Shown here one piece after another: positions 1 to 9,603 of a stretch of DNA of 64,000 nucleotides. The stretch is from the NCBI RefSeq assembly GCF_016863555.1, contig NZ_BOPC01000007.1, positions 58,360-122,359 on the forward strand. The letters run 5' to 3'. Made by a program: the position numbers and the translations under genes. The notes beneath the pieces were generated by a model. It searched no databases, was not told the origin of the DNA, and worked only from the letters and a program-made list of their open reading frames with translations. How positions within the stretch are numbered: position 1 is the stretch's first letter; each line of letters begins with the position of its first letter. The DNA comes from Micromonospora qiuiae. Lineage in GTDB: Bacteria; Actinomycetota; Actinomycetes; Mycobacteriales; Micromonosporaceae.

Positions 1-13
1 GCTGACCCGCCAC

Positions 14-829
14 TCACCGGAAGGTGACCACGTCCGGCGCGCTGACGTCGATCCGGGCAGCCTCCTGGTCGAGCAGCGCGGTGGCCACCCGAGCCTTGTC
101 CGAGCCACGGGTCGCGTCGCCCCAGAACACCGTACGGTCACCGCGCAGCACGACGCTGATCCGGGCCAGGCTCTCGACGTTGAGCTCCACCAGTTCCGCG
201 CGCAGCTGCGGGGTGAGCGCGGCGAGCACCTCCAGCCCGGCCCGGGTGGCCGGATCATCGGGGCCGGGCTCGGCCAGCCGGATCAGCGGCAGACCATCGG
301 GACGCTGCGGCAGCGTCCGAAACGCCACCCCGGCGGCGTCGAGCACGACGAACCGCTCGCCACGGGGCACGACCGCCACACCGGTCCGTTCGGTCAGCCG
401 GACGACCAACGTGTCCGGCCAGTCCCGGGTCACCGTCACCCGCTCCACCTCGGGCAGGGCACCGATCCGGTCGGCCAGCTCGGCCAGGTCGATCCGGGCC
501 AGCGGAGCGTCGTCCGGCACCCCCGCCGCGTTGCGCACCTGCACCGCGGTCACCAGCTCGGCGCCCTCCACCCGCACCTCACGCACCCCGAACAGGCCGG
601 TGCCGAGCAGCGCCCAGGCCACCAGACCGGCCAGGGCGAGCACCCCGCCGGCCACCGCCCAGGGCAACGCCGCGCGCATCCGGCGGCGCCGGGCCCGCGC
701 CATGAACCGTCGGGTGGAGGCGGGCACCGCGTCGCGACCGGCACGAACCAGCTGCCACCGGCGGGGTGAGCGCCGCCCCCCGCCACCGTCGACTCCGGTG
801 CCGCGCCCGCGAGCCGGGCCCGGACTCAT
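14..829 (-). CDS. ftsQ: Cell division protein FtsQ (DivIB family)
   Basis: FtsQ is a bitopic membrane protein of the divisome that links FtsL/FtsB and the FtsW-PBP synthase. The 271-residue product has a basic, disordered cytoplasmic N-terminus (about 1-50), one transmembrane segment (about 53-78, rich in Ala, Leu and Val), then a POTRA domain starting at FGVREVRVEG and a C-terminal beta domain. The start overlaps the murC stop by ATGA, and it is the last complete dcw gene here. ftsZ would be expected just beyond the left edge. Length and architecture are normal for an actinobacterial FtsQ. Confidence 0.93.
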   Translation of the reverse strand: MSPGPARGRGTGVDGGGGRRSPRRWQLVRAGRDAVPASTRRFMARARRRRMRAALPWAVAGGVLALAGLVAWALLGTGLFGVREVRVEGAELVTAVQVRNAAGVPDDAPLARIDLAELADRIGALPEVERVTVTRDWPDTLVVRLTERTGVAVVPRGERFVVLDAAGVAFRTLPQRPDGLPLIRLAEPGPDDPATRAGLEVLAALTPQLRAELVELNVESLARISVVLRGDRTVFWGDATRGSDKARVATALLDQEAARIDVSAPDVVTFR

Positions 830-2361
830 TCCGCCACGGGCGCCGCGCCGTCCACCCCGACACCGCCGGAAACGGTGTCGCCGATGCTGACCGACCCGCC
901 GGCCAGACCATTCGAGACGGTGCCGACCGGCGCCTGCGGGTCGGCGGTACGCGCGGTCAGCGCGGCCAGCAGCTCGTCACCCATCAGCGAGATCGGCGGT
1001 GCGCCCATCGTCACCACCACGTCGCCGGGGCGGGCCCGCCGGGCCACCTCGACCGGGACGTCCTCCCACGAGTCGACGAAGACCTTGCGCTCCGCCGGCA
1101 GCCGCACCGCCTCGATCACTTCCGCGGACCCCTCGCCCGGCCCCCGCTGCTCCCCCGGCCCGAAGACCTCCAGCAGCACCAGCTCGTCGGCGAGGGCGAG
1201 CGCCTCGGCCATCTCCGCCAGCAGATCCCGGGTGCGGTAGAGCCGGTAGGGCTGGAAGACGACGATCAGCCGGCCATCCCCGGCCACCTCCCGCAGCGTC
1301 CGCAGAGCCAGGGCCATCGCGGTCGGGTGGTAGGCGTACTCGTCGTAGACCAGCACATCGTCGGCGACCCCCTTGCGCTCGAACCGGCGGCGCACGCCGG
1401 GGAACGCCGCCAACGCGGCCTCCGCCGCCTCGCCCGGCAGCTCCAGCAGGTGCGCGGCCAGCACCGCCGAGGCACTGTTGAGCCCCATGTGCCGCCCCGG
1501 CACCGGCAACCGGAACTCGCCCAGCAACCGGCCGTCCATGTGGGCGAGGTAGCGCACCCCCCGGACCGAGGAGGCCATCTCACTGCACCGCAGGTCGGCG
1601 TCGGCGGCCTCGCCGTAGGTGTACACCCGGCGCCCCTCGGCGCGCAGCGTGGCGGCCAGCCACCGCCCGCCGGCGTCGTCGGCGCAGGTGATGATGAAGC
1701 CCGCCGGGTCGGTGAGCCGGGCGAACTCGGCGAAGGCGGCCTCCAGGTTGGCCAGGTCGCCGTAGGTGTTCAGGTGGTCCGCCTCGATGTTGGTGATGAT
1801 CGACACGAACGGGCGGTAGATCAGGAAGGAACGGTCACTCTCGTCCGCCTCGACCACGAAAAACTCGCCGGTGCCGTGGTGCCCCCCCGAGCCGACCTCG
1901 GAGATCTCCCCGCCGATCACGAAGGAGGGATCCATCCCGGCCTGCTGAAGCACCTTGGTGACCATGGAGGTGGTGGTGGTCTTACCGTGCGTACCGGTCA
2001 CGGCCACCGTGCGCCGACCGGTCATCGCGGCCGCGAGAGCCTCCGCGCGGTGCAGCACCCGCAGGCCGCGCCGACGCGCCTCGACCATCTCCAGATGGTC
2101 GGCCGGGATGGCCGAGGAGTAGACCACCGTGTCGACCCCGTCGAGGTTGGCCGGCTCATGGGTCATGTGGATGGTGCCGCCGAGCGCCCGCAGGCCCGCC
2201 AGAGAGGGCCACTCGCGCAGTTCGCTGCCGGAGACCGGCAGGCCACGGGTGAGGAAGAGTCGGGCCAGGCCGCTCATCCCGATCCCGCCCACCCCGATCA
2301 GGTGGATGTGGCCCAGATCCTCGGCGGTCAGGGTGCCCGCCGGACTGAACGTACCCTTCAT
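826..2361 (-). CDS. murC: UDP-N-acetylmuramate--amino acid ligase MurC
   Basis: MurC adds the first amino acid (normally L-alanine) to UDP-MurNAc in the cytoplasm. An N-terminal Rossmann-like UDP-binding domain (GVGGIGMSGLA, about residues 23-33) is followed by the ATP loop GTHGKTTTT and the Mur ligase central and C-terminal domains. The usual DDYGHHPTE motif of the third domain reads DEYAYHPTA, so the first His is Tyr and the Glu is Ala. Micromonospora wall peptides are known to carry glycine in place of L-alanine at position 1, so a changed amino-acid pocket is possible, but this is inference. The roughly 40-residue tail is low complexity. The ATG overlaps the murG stop. Confidence 0.95.
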   Translation of the reverse strand: MKGTFSPAGTLTAEDLGHIHLIGVGGIGMSGLARLFLTRGLPVSGSELREWPSLAGLRALGGTIHMTHEPANLDGVDTVVYSSAIPADHLEMVEARRRGLRVLHRAEALAAAMTGRRTVAVTGTHGKTTTTSMVTKVLQQAGMDPSFVIGGEISEVGSGGHHGTGEFFVVEADESDRSFLIYRPFVSIITNIEADHLNTYGDLANLEAAFAEFARLTDPAGFIITCADDAGGRWLAATLRAEGRRVYTYGEAADADLRCSEMASSVRGVRYLAHMDGRLLGEFRLPVPGRHMGLNSASAVLAAHLLELPGEAAEAALAAFPGVRRRFERKGVADDVLVYDEYAYHPTAMALALRTLREVAGDGRLIVVFQPYRLYRTRDLLAEMAEALALADELVLLEVFGPGEQRGPGEGSAEVIEAVRLPAERKVFVDSWEDVPVEVARRARPGDVVVTMGAPPISLMGDELLAALTARTADPQAPVGTVSNGLAGGSVSIGDTVSGGVGVDGAAPVAE

Positions 2362-3467
2362 CTGGCCACCGCCTCGTGGACGAAGTTGAGCAGCGCCTCG
2401 TCGCCGTCGCGCCGCCCGTAGGCCGCCGCGGCGGCGCCCATCGCGTGCAGCCGCTGCGGGTCGCGGATCAGCGGGATCACCGTACGCTCGAGCCAGTCCG
2501 GGGTCAGCTCGGTGTCGTCGACCAGCAGCCCGCCACCGGCCTCGACCACCGGCAGCGCGTTGCGCTTCTGCTCCTGATTGCTGTGCGGGTACGGCACGTA
2601 GATGGTCGGCAGGCCGATCGCGGCCACCTCGGCGCAGGTCATCGCCCCGCCCCGGCCGAGCATCAGGTCCGCCGCGGCGTACCCGGCGTCCATGTCGGAC
2701 AGGTACGGCAGGGTCACGTACGGCACCGGAAGGTCGGTGGGGATCGGCACCGGCTCGTTGCGGGCGCCGATCACGTGCAACACCTGGATGCCGTTGCGGG
2801 CCAACTCCTTGGCCGCACCTGCGACGGCGAGGTTGATCGACCGGGCGCCCTGCGAGCCACCGGCGACGAAGAGCACCGGCAGGTCGGGACGGAGTCCGAA
2901 GTGGGCGCGGGCCGCGCCCTGCATGGCAGCCCGGTTCAGCCCGGCGATGCTGCGCCGCAGCGGCACGCCCACCACTCGCGCATCGCGCAGCGACTCGGCC
3001 TGGGACGGCTGGTGCGGGAAGCCGACCGCCACGTGCTTGGTGAACTTCATGCCCAGCCGGTTGGCCACCCCCGGCGGCACGTTGACCTCGTGGATGACGA
3101 TGGGCAGCTCGCGCCGCCAGGCAGCCAGGTAGGCCGGCACCGAGACGTACCCGCCGAAGCCCACCACCACGTCGGCGCGTACCTCCTCGATGATCTTGCC
3201 GGCGGCGCGGGCCGCGGTCCACATCCGACCGGGCGTGCGGACCAGGTTCATGTTGATCGACCGGGGCAGCTGGTAGGCCGGGATGTTCCGCAGTTCGTAG
3301 CCGGCTGGCGGAATCAACTCGTTCTCCAGGCCCTTCGGCGTGCCGAGGCAGGTGATCCGGACGCCGGGGTCGTGTCGGCGCAGGCAGTCGGCGAAGGCGA
3401 GCAACGGGTAGATGTGCCCCCCGGTGCCACCTCCCGCGAGCACCACCGAACGCAGCGGACCCATCAC
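2358..3467 (-). CDS. murG: Lipid II synthase, UDP-GlcNAc transferase MurG
   Basis: MurG transfers GlcNAc from UDP-GlcNAc onto lipid I at the inner face of the membrane, giving lipid II. The 369-residue protein begins with the glycine-rich loop LAGGGTGGHIYP, has FGGYVSVP and the second glycine-rich motif VAGGSQGARSIN, and ends with the donor-binding GGAMTCAE and HSNQEQKRNA segments. It is a GT28-family GT-B enzyme of normal length. GTG at 3467 overlaps the ftsW stop; an ATG three bases further in is an equally possible start. GAGAGGAG upstream serves as ribosome-binding site. Confidence 0.96.
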   Translation of the reverse strand: MMGPLRSVVLAGGGTGGHIYPLLAFADCLRRHDPGVRITCLGTPKGLENELIPPAGYELRNIPAYQLPRSINMNLVRTPGRMWTAARAAGKIIEEVRADVVVGFGGYVSVPAYLAAWRRELPIVIHEVNVPPGVANRLGMKFTKHVAVGFPHQPSQAESLRDARVVGVPLRRSIAGLNRAAMQGAARAHFGLRPDLPVLFVAGGSQGARSINLAVAGAAKELARNGIQVLHVIGARNEPVPIPTDLPVPYVTLPYLSDMDAGYAAADLMLGRGGAMTCAEVAAIGLPTIYVPYPHSNQEQKRNALPVVEAGGGLLVDDTELTPDWLERTVIPLIRDPQRLHAMGAAAAAYGRRDGDEALLNFVHEAVAR

Positions 3468-5176
3468 CGTCTCCTCTCGTCCGCCGACCCGCCGCGACCC
3501 CGGCCGTCCCGGGCGCCACGCGGTGCGGCCTGGTCGTCCCTACGCCGCTTGCGCGCCTGGGGCACGGTTCCCCGGGCGGCCGACGGCGGCGCCGCACGGC
3601 GACGCCGGCCGGGAAGCGGCGGCAACGGTGCCCACACTAGTCGGACCCACCGGGCCGGCGGACGGGCATGCAGCGCTCGGGCCGCATCGGGTTCCGCGCG
3701 CGCGAACGAGGCCAGCATTCCGACCGCCGCCAGGGTGACGACCAGGGCACTTCCGCCGACCGAGATGAACGGCAGCGGCACGCCGGTCAGCGGCAGCAGG
3801 CCGATCACGCCGCCGATGTTGATGAACGCCTGCCCGACGAGCCACGCCACGGCCCCGGCGGCGGCAAGCCGACGGAACGGGTCGTCGACCCGCCGGGCGA
3901 TGCGCAGCCCGGTGTAGGCCAGCACTGCGAAGAGGCTGACCACCACCGTGCAGCCGACCACACCCAACTCCTCGGCGATCACCGCGAAGATGAAGTCGTT
4001 GTCCGCCTCGGGCAGCCAGGCCCACTTGGTCCGCCCCTGGCCCAGGCCGGTGCCGAACCACCCGCCGTTGGCGATGGCGTACCGGGCCTGCACCATCTGG
4101 TAGCAGAGATCGTTCCTGCACTGCTCCAGCGGCGGTGGATTGAAGAAGACGGTCAGCCGGGCCAGCCGGTAGTTCTCCTCGCCCCGGACACCGGAGCCGG
4201 CGCCGAGCGAGGCGACCGCGACCAGCAGACCGATGCCGACCAGCCCGATCGCGCTGAGCGCGGCGAAGATCCGCAGCCGTACCCCCGCCGCCCAGAGCAG
4301 GCCGACCACCAGGGCCAGCAGGCAGAGCATGCTGCCCAGGTCGTTGTAGCCGACCAGGACGAACAGCAGGCCGACCACCGGAAACAGCGGAGTGGCCAAC
4401 TCCCGCCACCAGCCCAGCGCCGCGCCCTTGCGGGCCAGCACGTACGCCCCCCACAGCACGAGCGCGAACTTCGCCAGCTCGGAGGGTTGCAGACCGATGC
4501 CGCCGACGTACAGCCCGAGCAGCTCGGCCTCCAGCGGCCCGATCCTCGCCGGAGCGCCGGTCAACCGCCCGTACGCCACCAACAGGTTCAGCAGCACCAG
4601 CAGCCCCACCGCGACGGCCAACACCGGCCGGCCCAGCGCCCGGTAGGTGCGGGCCGGCAGCCGCTGACAGGCCCAGAACGCCACGATGCCGATGAAGGCG
4701 AAGATGCCCTGCCTGGTCAGGGAGGCCGAGGCGTTGCGGCCCTCGGCGTAGTCGCGCACGCTGGTGGCCGAGAAGACCATGGTCAGGCCGATCAGCAGCA
4801 GCAGCCCGGCGCTGGCCAGCAGCAGGTGGTAGGAGGCCAGCGGCCGGGCCAGCAGGCCCCGCAGCGCGGCGAGCCCGCCGATCGCATCCAGCCCGCGCCA
4901 CGGGCCGTCGCCCGGTTCCGCGCCACCCCCGCCCGGTTCCGCCGAGCGCCCCGTACCGGCCGAACGCGCGGCACCGGCCGCGCCCGAGCGCGCGGGTCGC
5001 GAGGCCTCCTCGGTCCCCACCGCGCCGCTCGACCCACCACCAGCCTTCGCCGCCCCGCCAGTCGACCGGCGGCTACCCGGCTCCACGCCCTTCTCCTCGC
5101 GCGCCTCCCCCACCACGCCATCATCGCCGCTACCGCCACCCGGCACTGCCGGTACCGCACTCTCGGCGTGTCGCAC
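3464..5176 (-). CDS. ftsW: Peptidoglycan glycosyltransferase FtsW (SEDS family)
   Basis: FtsW polymerises lipid II at the septum with the class B PBP encoded by pbpB. About ten hydrophobic segments follow a disordered N-terminus of roughly 110 residues rich in Gly, Ala, Ser and Arg. SEDS landmarks include LQPSELAKFALVLW, NDLGSMLCLL, the EENYRLARLTVFFNP loop, WLPEADNDFIFAVIAEELG and the final PLPFISVGGSALV. The start is uncertain. GTG at 5176 has GGAG five bases upstream. An ATG at 5209 also opens the frame but has no ribosome-binding site and lies inside an inverted repeat. murD, which normally separates mraY and ftsW, is not here. Confidence 0.93.
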   Translation of the reverse strand: MRHAESAVPAVPGGGSGDDGVVGEAREEKGVEPGSRRSTGGAAKAGGGSSGAVGTEEASRPARSGAAGAARSAGTGRSAEPGGGGAEPGDGPWRGLDAIGGLAALRGLLARPLASYHLLLASAGLLLLIGLTMVFSATSVRDYAEGRNASASLTRQGIFAFIGIVAFWACQRLPARTYRALGRPVLAVAVGLLVLLNLLVAYGRLTGAPARIGPLEAELLGLYVGGIGLQPSELAKFALVLWGAYVLARKGAALGWWRELATPLFPVVGLLFVLVGYNDLGSMLCLLALVVGLLWAAGVRLRIFAALSAIGLVGIGLLVAVASLGAGSGVRGEENYRLARLTVFFNPPPLEQCRNDLCYQMVQARYAIANGGWFGTGLGQGRTKWAWLPEADNDFIFAVIAEELGVVGCTVVVSLFAVLAYTGLRIARRVDDPFRRLAAAGAVAWLVGQAFINIGGVIGLLPLTGVPLPFISVGGSALVVTLAAVGMLASFARAEPDAARALHARPPARWVRLVWAPLPPLPGRRRRAAPPSAARGTVPQARKRRRDDQAAPRGARDGRGRGGSADERRR

Positions 5177-5200
5177 TTGCACTCCCCCCGACCCCGCATC

Positions 5201-5261
5201 GTTGACCATGAAGTTGTTACCGCGACACGCCGGGCGGGACGACAACAACTTCATGATCAAC
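5201..5261. repeat. 18-bp inverted repeat at the mraY-ftsW junction
   Basis: GTTGACCATGAAGTTGTT at 5201-5218 and its complement at 5244-5261 match at 17 of 18 positions around a 25-base loop. The element fills much of the gap between the mraY stop and the ftsW start, exactly where murD is expected. It could form a strong hairpin in the dcw transcript. Its look is that of a dispersed palindromic element, like the other families in this window, rather than a T-tailed terminator. Confidence 0.85.
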
Positions 5262-5288
5262 GCGGGAGTGCCCCGGGGAGGGGCGGGG

Positions 5289-6422
5289 TCAGCCCATGTT
5301 GGCCAGGAAGTCGCTGTAGAAGAGGCCCAGGGCGATGGCTACGCCGATGCCGGCGATGATCCAGAAGCGGACCACGATGTTGACCTCGCTCCAGCCCGCC
5401 AGCTCGAAGTGGTGCTGGAGGGGGGACATGCGGAACACCCGCTTGCCGGTGGTCTTGAAGGAGATGATCTGGATGACCACAGACATCGTGATGATCACGA
5501 AAAGCCCACCGATGATCGGCAACAGCAGGATGGTGCGGGTGGACATCGCCATGCCGGCGATCAGCCCACCGAGACCGAGTGCCCCGGTGTCGCCCATGAA
5601 GATCCGGGCCGGTGAGGTGTTCCACCACAGGAAGCCCACGCAGGCTCCGGCCGCCGCCCCGGCGATCAGCGCGATCTCCAACGGGTCCCGGACGGTGTAG
5701 CAGTAGTTGTTCGGGTTGGCCGTGTACGCCGGGTCGGCGCACCAGTGCCGGTACTGCCAGAAGGCGATCACCGCGTACGCGCCGAGCACCATCACCGAAG
5801 CCCCGGTGGCCAGGCCGTCGAGCCCGTCGGTGAGGTTGACACCGTTCGTCGCCGCCATCACCACGAAGATGAAGATGATCACAGCACCGATCTTGGTGAC
5901 GTCCAGGGCCGGGATGTCCCGGATGAAGCTCAACGTCGTGCTGCCGACCGTCTCGGTGTTGGTCACCGCGCCGGAGGCGTCGGTCATGGTGGACGGAAAG
6001 TAGAGCGCGACCGCGCCGAACGCCGCGCCGACCAGGATCTGCCCGAGCAGCTTGCCGCGCGCGCTGAGGCCGCCGCTGTGCCGCTTACGCACCTTGAGGA
6101 AATCGTCGATGAACCCGACGGCGCCGGAGAAGACCATCAGCCCGAGCAGCACCAGCGCGGTGATGGTCGGCTCGACCTGGGCGATCTGCTTGTCCGGCAG
6201 CGTGGTCAGCGCCAGGTGACCGGCGACGTACGCGATGACGGTGGCGAGGATGAACACCACCCCGCCCATGGTCGGGGTGCCCTTCTTGCCCTGGTGCATC
6301 TGCGGGCCCTCGGCCCGGATCGGCTGACCGGCCTTCAGCCGGGTGAAGACCTTGATCGCGATCGGGGTGCAGAACAGCGAGACGAGGAAGGCCACCCCGA
6401 TGGCCACGATGACCGCTCTCAC
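5289..6422 (-). CDS. mraY: Phospho-MurNAc-pentapeptide transferase MraY
   Basis: MraY attaches phospho-MurNAc-pentapeptide to undecaprenyl phosphate to give lipid I. The 377-residue polytopic protein has about ten membrane helices, the PTMGGVVFI motif near residue 50, the catalytic Asp pair in [19 protein letters not shown] near residue 195, and [11 protein letters not shown] with SPLQHHFEL near the C-terminus. It starts at GTG 6422, which overlaps the murF stop (GTGA). The next downstream gene is ftsW, not murD. Confidence 0.96.
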   Translation of the reverse strand: MRAVIVAIGVAFLVSLFCTPIAIKVFTRLKAGQPIRAEGPQMHQGKKGTPTMGGVVFILATVIAYVAGHLALTTLPDKQIAQVEPTITALVLLGLMVFSGAVGFIDDFLKVRKRHSGGLSARGKLLGQILVGAAFGAVALYFPSTMTDASGAVTNTETVGSTTLSFIRDIPALDVTKIGAVIIFIFVVMAATNGVNLTDGLDGLATGASVMVLGAYAVIAFWQYRHWCADPAYTANPNNYCYTVRDPLEIALIAGAAAGACVGFLWWNTSPARIFMGDTGALGLGGLIAGMAMSTRTILLLPIIGGLFVIITMSVVIQIISFKTTGKRVFRMSPLQHHFELAGWSEVNIVVRFWIIAGIGVAIALGLFYSDFLANMG

Positions 6423-7843
6423 GCCACGCCACCCCCGGCCGCCGGGTCAGCCGGGCCATCGGCGGCGGCGTCGGCGCGCAACGCGTCGGCCACCTCCCAG
6501 GTCCGGTACCGGGAGCCCTTCACCAGGACGACATCGCCCGGCCGTAGCTCGCTGCGCAGCACCTCGACGGCCGCCGCCTGATCGGTGAGCAGCACCGATC
6601 CTCCTCCCCATTCACCTACCGATGTCGCCCCGTGGTGGATCGGCGCCGCCGCCTCGCCGACCACGAGCAGCCGGTCGACGCCCAGCTCGGCCGCGAGCCG
6701 GCCCACCTCGGCGTGCCCCTGCGCCTCGAACTCACCCAGCTCGGCCATGTAGCCGAGCACCGCGACGGTACGCCGTCCGGCACCGACACCGGCCAGCGCC
6801 CGCAGCGCCACCGCCATCGACGCCGGGTTGGCGTTGTACGAGTCGTCGATCACGGTCACCCCGTCGGTGCGTTCGAAGACGTCCATCCGACGGGTGGAGA
6901 CCAGCCCGAGCCCGCCCAGCGCGATGGCCAACTCGGTCAGGGGCATGCCCAGCTCCCGGGCCACCGCCGCGGCGGCGAGCGTGTTCCAGACCTGGTGCCG
7001 GCCGGTCAGCCCGAGCCGCACCGGCGCGCTGCCCTCCGGCGTCACCAGGGTGTACGCGGGCCGCCCGCGCTCGTCCAGCGTCACGTTCTCGGCCCGCACG
7101 TCGGCGTGGGCCGCCTCGCCGTAACGGATCACCCGGGCCGACGTACGTGCGGCCATGGCGTCCACCCGGGGGTCGTCGGCGTTCAGCACGGCCAGCCCGT
7201 CGGCCGGCAGCGCCTCCACCAGCTCGCCCTTGGCCAACGCGATGTTCTCCTGGGAGCCGAACTCACCGAGGTGGGACACCCCGACGTTGAGCACCACGGA
7301 GATCCGCGGCGGCGCCACCTCGCACAGGTACCGCACGTGACCGATGCCCCGGGCGCCCTTCTCCAGCACCAGGTAGCGCGTCGACGGACCGGCCTGCAAC
7401 GCGGTGTACGGGTGGCCCAGCTCGTTGTTGAACGACCCGGGCGGCGCCACCGTCTCCCCGAGCCGCGCGGCGAGCTGGGCGATCAGGTCCTTGGTGGTGG
7501 TCTTGCCGGAGGAGCCGGTCAGCCCGATCACGGTCAGCTCGGGCAGCCGGTCCACCACGGCACGGGCCAGCCGGGCCATCGCGGTCAGCGCGTCGGCGAC
7601 CAGGACCATCGGCACCCCGGGCACCTCGCGGGTGCCCAGCACCGCCACCGCGCCCGCCTCGACCGCCCCGGCGGCGAAGTCGTGCCCGTCCGCCTTCTCG
7701 CCGGCGAAGGCGACGAAGAGCCCGCCGGAGGTGACCTTGCGGGAGTCGAACTCGACGCTGCCGGTGATCCGCACGGCGGGATCTGCGGCCACCAGCCGGC
7801 CGTCCACGGCCGACGCGACCTCGGCCAGGCTCAGCGCGATCAT
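6419..7843 (-). CDS. murF: UDP-MurNAc-tripeptide--D-Ala-D-Ala ligase MurF
   Basis: MurF completes the cytoplasmic pentapeptide by adding D-Ala-D-Ala. The 474-residue product has the small N-terminal domain with [15 protein letters not shown] (about residues 33-47), the ATP loop [14 protein letters not shown], the central ligase segments SFNNELGHP and [12 protein letters not shown], and the C-terminal [10 protein letters not shown] motif. The ATG at 7843 overlaps the murE stop (ATGA), which fixes the start despite a longer open frame upstream. It ends in a short Ala/Asp/Gly-rich tail. Confidence 0.96.
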   Translation of the reverse strand: MIALSLAEVASAVDGRLVAADPAVRITGSVEFDSRKVTSGGLFVAFAGEKADGHDFAAGAVEAGAVAVLGTREVPGVPMVLVADALTAMARLARAVVDRLPELTVIGLTGSSGKTTTKDLIAQLAARLGETVAPPGSFNNELGHPYTALQAGPSTRYLVLEKGARGIGHVRYLCEVAPPRISVVLNVGVSHLGEFGSQENIALAKGELVEALPADGLAVLNADDPRVDAMAARTSARVIRYGEAAHADVRAENVTLDERGRPAYTLVTPEGSAPVRLGLTGRHQVWNTLAAAAVARELGMPLTELAIALGGLGLVSTRRMDVFERTDGVTVIDDSYNANPASMAVALRALAGVGAGRRTVAVLGYMAELGEFEAQGHAEVGRLAAELGVDRLLVVGEAAAPIHHGATSVGEWGGGSVLLTDQAAAVEVLRSELRPGDVVLVKGSRYRTWEVADALRADAAADGPADPAAGGGVA

Positions 7844-9462
7844 CGCTGGCCTGCCAGACCGCCGTCGGCGTCGTCGCGCCAGCTCTCCTCCGCCTCGTCG
7901 CGCCGGTTCTCCTCGGCCTCGTCGCGCTGGATCTCCTCCGCCTCGTCGCGCTGGCTGAGGTTCCCGAAACGGGCCCGCAGCGCCTGCGCGAGTTCGGTCA
8001 CGTCGTCGAACGGGTGCACCTCGCCGCCGATCTCCTGGCCGCGTTCGTGCCCCTTGCCGAGCACCGCCACCACGTCGCCGGGGGCGGCCAGCCGGACCGC
8101 CTCGTCGATCGCCGCCCGGCGCCCGGCCACCTCCACGATCCGGGCCGGCGCGTCGGCGGCGTACGCCCCGGCGAGCACCTCGGCGCGGATCGCCGCAGGT
8201 TCCTCGTTGCGCGGGTTGTCGTCGGTCACCACCACCACGTCGGCTCCCTTCGCGGCTGCGGCGCCCATCAACGGCCGCTTGCCCCGGTCCCGGTCGCCGC
8301 CCGCGCCGATCACACAGATCAGCCGGCCGGCGCTGAGTTCGCGCAGCGCGGCCAGTGCGGCCACGACAGCGTCCGTCTTGTGCGCGTAGTCGACCACCCC
8401 GCGCACCCCGCCGGCCACACCCACCGACTCCAACCGGCCGGGCACCCCGCCGCAGGCGCCCACGCCCCGAACCGCGACCGCCGGGTCGACTCCGGCGGCG
8501 ACCAGGACGGCGACGGCGAGCAGGGCGTTCGACACGTTGTGCCGGCCGGGCAGCGCCACCTGGGCGGGCAGCGCCAGGCCGTCCGGACCGTGCGCGGTGA
8601 ACCGCTGGGCGTACCCCTCGCCGTCGATGCCCTCCGCCCACCAGGTGGCGGTCGGGTCACCGGCCGCCGAGAAGCTGACCGTGCCCGGCTTGAACAGCGA
8701 CTTCAACGCCGGGTCGTCCTGGTTGAGCACCTCGACGGCGCAGCGGCCGTCGAACAGCCGCGCCTTGGCCGCGAAGTAGTCCGCCGCGTCGGCGTGGAAG
8801 TCGAGGTGGTCGGAGCCGAAGTTGGTCCAGCCGCCGGCGGCGAACCGCACTCCGCCGACCCGGCCCATCGCCAGGGCGTGGCTGGAGACCTCCATGACCA
8901 CCGCGGTGACCCCGCGTTCGCGGGCGGCGGCCAGCATCGCGTGCAGGTCGGTGGCCTCGGGCGTGGTCCGCACGCTCTCCACCACCAGGTCACCGAGGCG
9001 GGTCTCCACGGTGCCGATCAGGCCGGTGGTGTGCCCCGCGGCCCGCAGCCCCGACTCGACCAGGTAGGCGGTGGAGGTCTTGCCCGCGGTGCCGGTCAGC
9101 CCGATCACGATCAGCTCCGCGGTCGGGTCGCCGTAGACGGCCGAGGCGAGCGAGCCGAGCACCGCGCGCGGATCGGGCACCACCAGGACGGGCAGCCCCG
9201 CCTCAGCGGCCAGGTCCACGCCGGCCGGATCGGTCAGGACGGCGACGGCTCCGGCCGTGGCCGCACCGGCGACGAACTCCGCGCCGTGCCGGCGGGCACC
9301 GGGCAGGGCGGCGTACAGGTCGCCGGGGCGGACCTCGCCGCTGGCATGTGTCACCCCGGTCACCATCGGGTCGCCGCTGCCAGGAGGCGCCACGGCGAGC
9401 CGGGCGGCCAGGTCACCGAGCCGGATTCCGGTCACGGTACGGGGACGAGGATTGCCGCGCAC
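7840..9462 (-). CDS. murE: UDP-MurNAc-dipeptide--meso-DAP ligase MurE
   Basis: MurE adds the third residue of the stem peptide. The DNPR specificity motif (TDDNPRNEEP) indicates meso-diaminopimelate. Other landmarks are the ATP loop GLTGTAGKTSTAYL, TTPEATDLHAML, MEVSSHALAMGRV and NFGSDHLDFH. The C-terminus carries an unusual acidic and basic repeat, RDEAEE three times and a fourth partial copy (7869-7954). GTG at 9462 with GGGTAGGG about eight bases upstream is preferred; a GTG at 9501 is in frame but has no ribosome-binding site. About 140 bases separate it from pbpB. Confidence 0.94.
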   Translation of the reverse strand: MRGNPRPRTVTGIRLGDLAARLAVAPPGSGDPMVTGVTHASGEVRPGDLYAALPGARRHGAEFVAGAATAGAVAVLTDPAGVDLAAEAGLPVLVVPDPRAVLGSLASAVYGDPTAELIVIGLTGTAGKTSTAYLVESGLRAAGHTTGLIGTVETRLGDLVVESVRTTPEATDLHAMLAAARERGVTAVVMEVSSHALAMGRVGGVRFAAGGWTNFGSDHLDFHADAADYFAAKARLFDGRCAVEVLNQDDPALKSLFKPGTVSFSAAGDPTATWWAEGIDGEGYAQRFTAHGPDGLALPAQVALPGRHNVSNALLAVAVLVAAGVDPAVAVRGVGACGGVPGRLESVGVAGGVRGVVDYAHKTDAVVAALAALRELSAGRLICVIGAGGDRDRGKRPLMGAAAAKGADVVVVTDDNPRNEEPAAIRAEVLAGAYAADAPARIVEVAGRRAAIDEAVRLAAPGDVVAVLGKGHERGQEIGGEVHPFDDVTELAQALRARFGNLSQRDEAEEIQRDEAEENRRDEAEESWRDDADGGLAGQR

Positions 9463-9603
9463 GGCGTCAGACCCTACCCGGTCGCCCGGTCCCGGCCGCA
9501 CGGCGCGCCTGAAACTCCGCCCCAGGGAATCGAACCGCAGGTACCGGCCGCACCGGTGATCCGGCTCGGTTACCGAACGGGAGCTTCCGGTCGCGCCACG
9601 TCG

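Noticed and set aside
6419..8641. murF as a 740-residue protein with a long basic N-terminus
   Set aside because: The extension is murE read in another frame; the ATGA overlap with murE at 7843 and MurF homology give the normal 474 residues.
9523..9538. GGGAATCGAACC, which resembles the complement of a tRNA T-arm, in the murE-pbpB gap
   Set aside because: The flanking bases do not pair into a T-stem and no acceptor, D or anticodon arm can be built around it.
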